DNA of 26,036 nucleotides, from contig NZ_CALCDX010000251.1 in NCBI RefSeq assembly GCF_937900395.1, positions 1 to 26,036 of the forward strand, read 5' to 3'. Shown here one piece after another: positions 17,988 through 24,087 of the stretch. The stretch comes from an uncultured Caulobacter sp. (GTDB lineage: Bacteria; Pseudomonadota; Alphaproteobacteria; Caulobacterales; Caulobacteraceae). A model generated the notes under the pieces. The model had not been told where the DNA came from. It did not search any database and was given only the letters and a program-made list of their open reading frames with translations. The first letter of the stretch is position 1. Each line of letters opens with the position of its first letter. A program made the translations under genes and the position numbers.

Positions 17988-19331
17988 ATGGACGCAACTA
18001 CGGGATCGCCGAATCCGGGCGCCGCCTGGCTGCGCCGGATAGAAGTCCTGGATGGACCGGCCTATCGCCGCATCGCTCAGGCCCTTGAAAACGCGGTGGC
18101 CGAAGGGGAGCTGCAGCCTGGCGACCAGATTCCAGCCCAACGCGAGGTCGCCCGTCTTGTCGGAATCGACTTCACCACCGTCACCCGCGCCTACGCCCTG
18201 GCGCGCGAACGCGGGCTGATCGAGGGAACGACCGGCCGCGGCACCTTCATCCGCTCGCGGACCGAAGAGGGCGAGGCCGGCCTGGTCGACCTGTCGATGA
18301 ACCTGCCGCCGCCGCCCGCCGGCCTGAACCTGGCGGCGCTGCTGCGCGAGGCGACCGGCGCGATCCTGGCCCGCACCGATCCGGCGACGCTGATGGCCTA
18401 TCACCCGGGCGCGGGCTCGCTGGCGCAGCGGACGGCGGGCGCCGCCTGGCTGGCCCCGGTCCTGGGTCAGGTCGATCCGGCCCGCGCCGTCGTCGCCAGC
18501 GGCGCCCAGACGGCGCTGTCGGCCCTGCTGGACCACCTGACCGCGCCGGGCGATATGATCGTGGCCGAGGCCTTCGCCTATCCGGGCCTCTTGGCGACCG
18601 CGGCCCGGCGGGGGCTGACGGTGATCGGCTGTCCGCTGGATGAGCAGGGACTGGAGCCCGAAACCCTGGCGCGGCTGCTCGCGGAGCATCGTCCGCGACT
18701 GATCTGCTGCACCCCGACCTTCCAAAACCCGACGGCGGCGACCATGAGCCTCGCCCGGCGCGAGGCGGTCGTGGCGATCGCCCGCGCCGCCGGGGTGACG
18801 ATCATCGAGGACGACGCCTACGGCCTGCTGCCCGCCGCGCCCCTCCCCGCCCTCGCCAGCCTGTGGCCCGAAGGCGTGTTCCATGTCGCCACCACCGCCA
18901 AGACCCTCTCGCCGGGCCTGCGCGTGGCCTATGTCGTCGCGCCGCCGGGACGGGCCGAGGGGTTCACGAGCGCCCTGCACGCCATCGCCCAGATGCCGCC
19001 GCCGCTGATGGCGGCCGTGGCGACCAACTGGATCCGAGAGGACGTGGCGAGCCGCGTGCTGGCCGGGGTGCGCGAAGAGGCCATGGCGCGGCGGGCGCTG
19101 GCGGCCGAGCTGCTGCCCGGCGCCGTGGGCGGGGCCGAGAGCCTGCACGTCTGGTTGCCGGACGCCCGCGCCGATTGGGCAGCCAAGACGCACGGCCTGG
19201 CGCTGGTGGGCGCGGAGACGTTCAGGGCGGCGGGCGTGACAGGCGAGGGCTTGCGGATTTCACTGGGCGCGGCCGGCAAGCGCCCGACCCTGGCGCGGGG
19301 CCTGCGGGCGCTGGCCAACCTCTATGGCTGA
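17988..19331 (+). CDS. MocR-type regulator (GntR winged helix fused to an aminotransferase-like domain)
   Basis: PLP-sensing transcription factor of the MocR/PdxR subfamily. The 447 residues begin with a GntR winged helix (about 22-90; GDQIPAQREVARLVGIDFTT, then TVTRAYALARERGLIE). A fold-type I aminotransferase domain follows, with Tyr/Asp blocks ATLMAYHPGAG, CTPTFQNPT and IIEDDAYG. The PLP lysine is Lys305 in TAKTLSPGLRVAYV. ATG 17988 is chosen over in-frame ATG 17970 because the upstream ATG lies inside the palindromic operator candidate. Regulated genes may be itself and divergent DUF983; a vitamin B6 or amino-acid role is possible but not shown. The stop is two bases from the stop of the next convergent gene. 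Confidence 0.9.
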   Translation: MDATTGSPNPGAAWLRRIEVLDGPAYRRIAQALENAVAEGELQPGDQIPAQREVARLVGIDFTTVTRAYALARERGLIEGTTGRGTFIRSRTEEGEAGLVDLSMNLPPPPAGLNLAALLREATGAILARTDPATLMAYHPGAGSLAQRTAGAAWLAPVLGQVDPARAVVASGAQTALSALLDHLTAPGDMIVAEAFAYPGLLATAARRGLTVIGCPLDEQGLEPETLARLLAEHRPRLICCTPTFQNPTAATMSLARREAVVAIARAAGVTIIEDDAYGLLPAAPLPALASLWPEGVFHVATTAKTLSPGLRVAYVVAPPGRAEGFTSALHAIAQMPPPLMAAVATNWIREDVASRVLAGVREEAMARRALAAELLPGAVGGAESLHVWLPDARADWAAKTHGLALVGAETFRAAGVTGEGLRISLGAAGKRPTLARGLRALANLYG

Positions 19332-19333
19332 CC

Positions 19334-19531
19334 TCAGTACTCGACGTCGTCCTCGCCTTCGCCGCCTTCCTCGCCGCCCATGGCGTTCTCGAGGCTGTCG
19401 ATGATGTCGTCCATCTGGTCGGGGGTGATCGAGACGTAGATCGACTCGCCGCCGATGGCCGAGACTAGCAGGCGATAGCCGTCCTCGGTCTCCTGCAGGC
19501 TGAACGATTGAAGCGGCAGGAGCTTGGCCAT
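19334..19531 (-). CDS. Small acidic protein of unknown function
   Basis: A 65-residue protein with a mixed beta-rich front half (LLPLQSFSLQETEDGYRLL, then SIYVSITPDQMDDIIDSLENA) and a very acidic glycine-rich tail. I do not recognise the family. The coherent pattern, G/C-rich third positions and placement exactly against the convergent regulator (two bases apart) make it a likely gene. The ribosome-binding site is modest (GGAAGGA about ten bases upstream). The pair of genes has no space for separate terminators. Confidence 0.75.
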   Translation of the reverse strand: MAKLLPLQSFSLQETEDGYRLLVSAIGGESIYVSITPDQMDDIIDSLENAMGGEEGGEGEDDVEY

Positions 19532-19690
19532 GAGGGAGGGTCCTTCCCGAAAAGAGGAGGCGCTGATCTAGAGGCGCACGCGCCCGAGTTCAACGCACAT
19601 TGGCGCGACAAGACCACCGCCTCTCACGCGCCCCTTGCTTATTATACGACCGTACAGCAACACTTCCCCATCACTCGGGGGAGAACGACC

Positions 19691-21322
19691 ATGGCCGCGA
19701 CGGAGACCCGCGACGCCGTCATCATCGGCGGGGGGCACAATGGCCTTGTCTGCGCCTTCTATCTGGCCAAGGCCGGGCTGAAGGTCACGGTCTGCGAGGC
19801 GCGGGGCGTGGTCGGCGGGGCGGCGGTGACCGAGGAGTTCCACCCCGGCTTCCGCAACTCGGTCGCCAGCTACACGGTCAGCCTGCTGAACCCGCGCGTG
19901 ATCGCCGACATGGGCCTGCGCGACTATGGCCTGACCTTCCTGGAGCGGCCGATCTCGAACTTCCTGCCGATCAGCGACGACAAGTATCTGAAGCTGGGCG
20001 GGGGCCTGGAGCGCACCCAGGAGGAGTTCCGCAAGTACAGCCGCCGCGACGCCGAGGTTCTGCCGGCCTACTACGCCATGCTGGACGAGATCGGCGACGT
20101 GCTGCGCGCCTTCGCCCAGGAGACGCCGCCGAACCTGGGCGACGGCCTGCCCGGCTTCCTGCGCGCGCTGCGGCAGGGCGGGCGGCTGGCGCTGCTGCCG
20201 CGCGAGCGCAAGCGCGACCTCCTGGATCTCTTCACCAAGAGCGCGCGCGACGTGCTGGACGGCTGGTTCGAGAGCGATCCGGTCAAGGCCGCCTTCGGCT
20301 TCGACGCCGTGGTCGGCAACTTCGCCAGCCCCGACACGCCGGGCTCGGCCTACGTCCTGCTGCACCACACCTTCGGCGAGGTGAACGGCAAGAAGGGCGC
20401 CTGGGGCCACGCCGTCGGCGGCATGGGCGCGATCACCCAGGCCATGGCGAAGGCGTGCCAGGCGGCAGGGGTCGAGATCCTGCTCGACGCACCGGTCGAG
20501 GCGGTGCACGTGGACGGCAAGAAGGCCGTCGGCGTCCAGCTGGTCGACGGCCGCAGCGTCATGGCCCCGATCGTCAGCGCCAACGTCAATCCGGCCCTGC
20601 TCTACAAGAAGCTGGTCCCGCCCTCGGCCCTGGCGCCCGATTTCCGCAAGACGGTGGAGGGCTACAAGAACGGCTCGGGCACCTTCCGGATGAACGTGGC
20701 CCTGTCCGAGCTGCCCAGCTTCACCTGCCTGCCGGGCAAGGACGCGGCCGAGCACCACCAGTCGGGCATCGTGATCGCGCCGAGCCTCGACTACATGGAC
20801 GCGGCCTATCGCGACGCCAAGGCGGGCGGGATCAGCAAGGCGCCGATCGTCGAGATGCTGATCCCCTCGACCATCGACCCGTCGCTGGCCCCGCCCGGCC
20901 AGCATGTCGCGAGCCTGTTCTGCCAGCAGTTCGCGCCCACCCTTCCGGACGGCCGCGGCTGGGACGACGAACGCGAGGCGGCCGCCGACCTGATCATCGA
21001 TACGGTCGAGAAATGGGCGCCGGGCTTCAAGGCCTCGGTCCTGGGACGGATGATCCTGTCGCCGCTGGACCTGGAGCGAAAGTTCGGCCTGATCGGCGGC
21101 GACATCATGCACGGCCACATGTCGCTGGATCAGCTGTGGGCCACGCGCCCGTTCCTGGGCCACGCCAGCCACCGCGCGCCGATCGCCGGGCTCTACATGT
21201 GCGGCGCGGGCACGCACCCGGGCGGCGGGGTGTCGGGCAATCCGGGACGGAACGCGGCGCGCGAGATCCTGCGCGACAAGGACTTCGCGCTGGCGGTGAA
21301 GCTGTCGGTGGAGGGGCGGTGA
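19691..21322 (+). CDS. FAD-dependent oxidoreductase, phytoene desaturase / PYROXD2-like
   Basis: A 543-residue flavoprotein. The N-terminal dinucleotide-binding motif is IIGGGHNGLV (residues 11-20), followed by the acidic ribose-binding residue Glu36 in VCEARG. VVGGAAVTEEF is typical of the phytoene desaturase/PYROXD2 branch. The C-terminal FAD motif is GLYMCGAGTHPGGGVSGNPG. Members act on carotenoids or, in the PYROXD2 branch, on unknown substrates, so the reaction is not assigned. ATG 19691 follows GGGGGAG at eight bases. A family A palindrome separates it from the Rieske oxygenase gene on the same strand. The two may work on the same substrate under the BetI-like regulator; that is inference. 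Confidence 0.9.
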   Translation: MAATETRDAVIIGGGHNGLVCAFYLAKAGLKVTVCEARGVVGGAAVTEEFHPGFRNSVASYTVSLLNPRVIADMGLRDYGLTFLERPISNFLPISDDKYLKLGGGLERTQEEFRKYSRRDAEVLPAYYAMLDEIGDVLRAFAQETPPNLGDGLPGFLRALRQGGRLALLPRERKRDLLDLFTKSARDVLDGWFESDPVKAAFGFDAVVGNFASPDTPGSAYVLLHHTFGEVNGKKGAWGHAVGGMGAITQAMAKACQAAGVEILLDAPVEAVHVDGKKAVGVQLVDGRSVMAPIVSANVNPALLYKKLVPPSALAPDFRKTVEGYKNGSGTFRMNVALSELPSFTCLPGKDAAEHHQSGIVIAPSLDYMDAAYRDAKAGGISKAPIVEMLIPSTIDPSLAPPGQHVASLFCQQFAPTLPDGRGWDDEREAAADLIIDTVEKWAPGFKASVLGRMILSPLDLERKFGLIGGDIMHGHMSLDQLWATRPFLGHASHRAPIAGLYMCGAGTHPGGGVSGNPGRNAAREILRDKDFALAVKLSVEGR

Positions 21323-21333
21323 TGTTTCAACAT

Positions 21334-21439
21334 CCGACCTTCCCGGCGAATGCCGGGACCCAGATACACCCCCAGCCTTTGCCGTCCTTGCTGCGTCACG
21401 ACCTTACGATCTGGGCCCCGGCATTCGCCGGGGAGGTCG
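21334..21439. repeat. Palindromic intergenic element, family A (copy 4, short core)
   Basis: The left arm starts CCGACCTTCCCGGCGAATGC and the right arm ends GCCGGGGAGGTCG at 21439, with a shorter core of about 43 bases. It lies 12 bases after the FAD oxidoreductase stop and 16 before the Rieske start, so this likely operon is interrupted by a strong hairpin. Confidence 0.9.
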
Positions 21440-21455
21440 AGGAGAAGATGGCGCG

Positions 21456-22595
21456 ATGACCCAGATCCCCAACGACGACCCGCTTTCCGACTGGGGCCTT
21501 CCCGGCTGGATCTATCACTCCGAACGCTTCTTCCGCGAAGAGCAGGAGAAGATCTTCCGGCCGTCGTGGCAGATCGTCTGCCATCTGAACGATATTCCCA
21601 AGGCGGGCGACTTCCACACCTTCGACTTTATCGGCGAGAGCCTGGTCGTGATCCGGGGCAAGGACGGCGGCGTCAAAGCCTTCGCCAATATCTGCCGCCA
21701 CCGGGGCGCGCGGCTGCTGGACGGCCCGGTGGGCCATTGCGGCCGGATCGTCTGCCCCTATCACGCCTGGACCTACGACCTGGAAGGCCGGCTGATCGGC
21801 GTGCCGATGCGCGAGGACTATCCGGCGCTGGACATGGCCAAGGAGGGTCTCGCCACCATCGAGGTCGAGGTCTGGCGCGGCTTCGTCTTCGTGCGGCTGG
21901 GCGGAGACGGCCCGTCGGTTGCGACCATGATGGCGCCCTACGAGCACGAGGTCGCCCACTACCGCTTCGAGGACCTGCAGCCGTTCGGCCGCGTGACGCT
22001 GCGGCCCCGCGCGGTGAACTGGAAGAACATCAGCGACAACTATTCCGACGGCCTGCACATCCCCGTCGCCCACCCCGGCCTGACGCGGCTGTTCGGCAAG
22101 GGCTACGGCGTCGAGGCCCACACCTTCGTCGACAAGATGTGGGGTCAGCTGATCGACGAGCCGTCGCGCAATCCGTCCGAGCAGCTGTACCAGGACATCC
22201 TGCCGGACGTCCCGCACCTGCCCGACGACCGCAAGCGGCTTTGGACCTACTTCAAGCTCTGGCCGAACTTCGCCTTCGACATCTATCCAGACCAGGTGGA
22301 CTTCATGCAGTTCATCCCGATCTCGGCCACCCAGACGATGATCCGCGAGATCGCCTACGCCCTGCCCGACGATCGGCGCGAGATGAAGGCGGCGCGTTAT
22401 CTGAACTGGCGCATCAACCGCCAGGTCAACGCCGAGGACACCGAGCTGGTGGCCCGGGTGCAGCAGGGCATGGCCTCGCGGACCTTCACGGCCGGGCCGC
22501 TGGCGACCAGCGAGGTCAGCCTGCGCAGCTTCGGACGGAAGGTGCGCGCGCTGGTTCCCGAGAGCCGCTCGCCCGCGCCGCCGGAGGGATGGTGA
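21456..22595 (+). CDS. Rieske non-heme iron oxygenase, large (alpha) subunit
   Basis: Ring-hydroxylating-type oxygenase of 379 residues. The Rieske cluster uses Cys80 and His82 (CRHRG) with Cys100 and His103 (CPYHAW). The catalytic domain has NWKNISDNYSDGLHIP with mononuclear-iron ligands His201 and His206 and the bridging-type Asp197. Asp328 (NAEDTELV) is the likely third iron ligand. The chain resembles the choline- and carnitine-type monooxygenase branch of this family as much as aromatic dioxygenases. ATG 21456 follows AGGAGAA at about nine bases. No ferredoxin, small subunit or reductase gene is present, so electrons must come from elsewhere. The BetI-like regulator downstream supports a quaternary-amine substrate, but only weakly. 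Confidence 0.92.
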   Translation: MTQIPNDDPLSDWGLPGWIYHSERFFREEQEKIFRPSWQIVCHLNDIPKAGDFHTFDFIGESLVVIRGKDGGVKAFANICRHRGARLLDGPVGHCGRIVCPYHAWTYDLEGRLIGVPMREDYPALDMAKEGLATIEVEVWRGFVFVRLGGDGPSVATMMAPYEHEVAHYRFEDLQPFGRVTLRPRAVNWKNISDNYSDGLHIPVAHPGLTRLFGKGYGVEAHTFVDKMWGQLIDEPSRNPSEQLYQDILPDVPHLPDDRKRLWTYFKLWPNFAFDIYPDQVDFMQFIPISATQTMIREIAYALPDDRREMKAARYLNWRINRQVNAEDTELVARVQQGMASRTFTAGPLATSEVSLRSFGRKVRALVPESRSPAPPEGW

Positions 22596-22604
22596 GGCCG
22601 CTGA

Positions 22605-22729
22605 GCGCCCCCTCCACCGCTTCGCGGTCCCCCTCCCCCGTTTCTCGGGGGAGGATGACGTGGCTCCTCCTCCCTCGCGCAGCGGGGGAGGTGGCGCGGC
22701 GCGGATGCGCGCCGTGACGGAGGGGGCGC
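22605..22729. repeat. Palindromic intergenic element, family C (copy 3), contributing the TetR start
   Basis: The left arm starts GCGCCCCCTCCACCGCTTCG and includes CCCTCCCCCGTTTCTCGGGGGAGG. The right arm contains CTCCCTCGCGCAGCGGGGGAGG and ends GTGACGGAGGGGGCGC at 22729. The usual motif CTCCACCGC...GCGG is matched by a right-arm gGTGGCGCGGCGCGG block. It starts nine bases after the Rieske stop. Confidence 0.85.
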
Positions 22730-23325
22730 AAAGGCGCCCCGCCTTCACCCGCGCAGACCCCGAAATCCGCCGCCAGGACCTAGTCGCCGCCGCCGAGGCG
22801 GTGCTGGCGCGGGAGGGCGTGGGCGGGACCAGCGTGCGGACCATCTGCGCCGAGGCGGGCGTCTCGCCGGGCTTGCTGCGGCACTATTTCGAGGGCGTCG
22901 ACGAGCTGATCGCCTGCGCCTATGAGGCGGTCAGCCAGCGGATCGACACGGCGCTGGAAGCGGCCCTGGCCGCCGCCCCGCCGACGCCGCGCGCGCGGCT
23001 GCTGGCCTATCTGACCGCCAGCTTCGCCCCGCCGGTGCTGGATCCGAACCTGCTGGCCGCCTGGATCGGCTTCTGGAGCCTGGTCAAGACCAAGCCGCCC
23101 ATGGCCGCCATCCACGCGGCGTCCTACGCCGACTTCCGCGCGAGGCTGGAGCGCCTACTGGCCGACGCCGGCGCGCGCGAGACGCGCCAGGCGGCGATCG
23201 CCCTGACGGCGACCGTGGACGGACTATGGCTGGAGCTGTGTCTCGACCCGGCGACCTTCGGACCGGACGAGGCGGCGCGGATCATCGCCCGCGCCCTGGA
23301 AGCCTGGCTTCCGAGAGAGGCTTAA
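22705..23325 (+). CDS. TetR-family transcriptional regulator, BetI-like
   Basis: A 206-residue repressor. The N-terminal helix-turn-helix is SVRTICAEAGVSPGLLRHYF (residues 43-62), with the RRQDLVAAAEAVLAREG helix before it. The ligand domain resembles BetI (WIGFWSLVKTKPPMAAIHAA, then YADFRARLERLL). The start is unclear: ATG 22705 and in-frame GTG 22714 both lie in the right arm of palindromic element 22605-22729, and an ATG at 22660 would lie in the same element. The first recognisable family sequence begins about residue 14. Its closeness to the Rieske and FAD genes suggests it controls them. BetI-like proteins sense choline or related amines; the ligand here is not known. Confidence 0.88.
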   Translation: MRAVTEGAQRRPAFTRADPEIRRQDLVAAAEAVLAREGVGGTSVRTICAEAGVSPGLLRHYFEGVDELIACAYEAVSQRIDTALEAALAAAPPTPRARLLAYLTASFAPPVLDPNLLAAWIGFWSLVKTKPPMAAIHAASYADFRARLERLLADAGARETRQAAIALTATVDGLWLELCLDPATFGPDEAARIIARALEAWLPREA

Positions 23326-23330
23326 AGTTT

Positions 23331-23440
23331 CCGATCTTCCCAGCGAAAGCCGGGAATGGAAGTCGCCGGGGCTCGCTGTCGTTGCAGCGCCAATCCCACC
23401 ACCCCTGCGCTTCGGTTTCGGCTTTCGCCGGGAAGACCGG
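23331..23440. repeat. Palindromic intergenic element, diverged family A copy (copy 5)
   Basis: The left arm CCGATCTTCCCAGCGAAAGC and right arm GCTTTCGCCGGGAAGACCGG are imperfect complements that match family A copies at about two positions in three. It starts five bases after the TetR stop. The core is unrelated to the others. Confidence 0.7.
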
Positions 23441-23621
23441 GCGCCCCCTTCCTGTTGAACGTACCGTCCGCACTCGGTCTTTTTCGAGGCGACGATCCGT
23501 TCGATCCCTTTAAGAGCCTGTCCGCCGAAACTGTTACGCGACTTGGGAGCGGACACACTCTAAACGCTTACTCGCGAGCGTTCTGCACGCCTTAGACGAC
23601 TTCATGCAAGCGCTAAGCGCT
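23441..23621. other. Intergenic spacer with one small hairpin, no supported gene
   Basis: Lower G/C sequence between the TetR gene and the convergent DUF2188-like gene. AACGCT (23563-23568) and AGCGTT (23577-23582) form a 6-bp inverted repeat, and AAGCG/CGCTT (23608-23622 region) lies just beyond the small gene stop as a weak terminator hairpin. No tRNA cloverleaf or coding signal is convincing. Confidence 0.5.
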
Positions 23622-23858
23622 TCAGGCGGCCGCTTGATTGGCGGCGCGGTTGCGTCCCCAGGCCGGAACGCGGACTTCCGGCTCGAACACATGGACCTGC
23701 GCCTTGCGTCCCTGCTCGCGCATGTGGCGCGCCAGGAGTTGGGCCAGGGCCTCGGCTTCGTGCTGGGAGGAATAGCAGCCGATCAGCTCGGCCGAGTCGT
23801 TCCAAGTCACGTGCCAGACGCCGGAAACCGGGCGGACGTAGTAGTGATTCTCGGTCAT
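23622..23858 (-). CDS. Small DUF2188-like protein
   Basis: A 78-residue protein with a beta-beta-alpha-beta pattern. YYVRPVSGVWHVTW is followed by SSQHEAEALAQLLARHM (helix) and AQVHVFEPEV (last strand), then a basic tail. This resembles DUF2188, a widespread small family of unknown function. ATG 23858 is chosen over longer in-frame starts because a near-perfect ribosome-binding site (AGGAGGT) lies five bases upstream. The leader holds an 18-base palindrome (ACGTGG-N6-CCACGT at 23882-23899), which suggests regulated expression. Confidence 0.8.
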   Translation of the reverse strand: MTENHYYVRPVSGVWHVTWNDSAELIGCYSSQHEAEALAQLLARHMREQGRKAQVHVFEPEVRVPAWGRNRAANQAAA

Positions 23859-23881
23859 GGAGACCTCCTGGAGACGACTTA

Positions 23882-23899
23882 ACGTGGCACTAACCACGT
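23882..23899. promoter_or_regulatory. Palindrome upstream of the DUF2188-like gene
   Basis: ACGTGG and CCACGT are a perfect 6-bp inverted repeat around six bases, centred about 32 bases before the start codon and about 18 before the ribosome-binding site. The position suits a repressor operator; no regulator can be named from sequence. Confidence 0.45.
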
Positions 23900-23958
23900 C
23901 CACATGACAGTTGTTTCGCGATCGCACAATCAAATTGCGCTGCGATGCACAATGCATG

Positions 23959-23987
23959 ATCCGGGCCAACGCCGGATGTGCTGTTTT
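23959..23987 (+). terminator. Terminator-like hairpin with T-run, orphan
   Basis: ATCCGG-N7-CCGGAT is a 6-bp stem, followed by GTGCT and TTTTT on the plus strand. The nearest plus-strand gene ends about 630 bases before it. It could end a short unrecognised transcript antisense to the DUF2188-like gene, or be part of that gene's promoter region. Confidence 0.3.
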
Positions 23988-24031
23988 TCACCCAACGGGG
24001 CGAGATCGCTATTTTCCGCCTTTCACAGCAA

Positions 24032-24074
24032 GGGGCGGGCGATCCGGGGACGGACGTCGTGCGACGCCCGCCCC
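24032..24074. terminator. Hairpin downstream of the TonB-dependent receptor
   Basis: GGGGCGGGCG (24032-24041) and CGCCCGCCCC (24065-24074) form a perfect 10-bp stem starting 14 bases beyond the receptor stop on the minus strand. No T-run follows, as is common in G/C-rich genomes. Confidence 0.55.
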
Positions 24075-24087
24075 CGCCGCGTCTCGG

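Noticed and set aside
21396..22844. Long minus-strand open frame opposite the Rieske gene
   Set aside because: Antisense to a gene with all Rieske and iron ligands; the composition is that of a shadow frame and it crosses two repeats.
23224..23556. Minus-strand frame from GTG 23556 (110 codons)
   Set aside because: Third positions are not G/C biased, no ribosome-binding site is convincing, it reads through a repeat and overlaps the end of the TetR gene. It stays a weak possibility only.
23441..23621. Possible tRNA remnant or integration site
   Set aside because: No acceptor stem, anticodon arm or T-loop consensus could be laid out on either strand.
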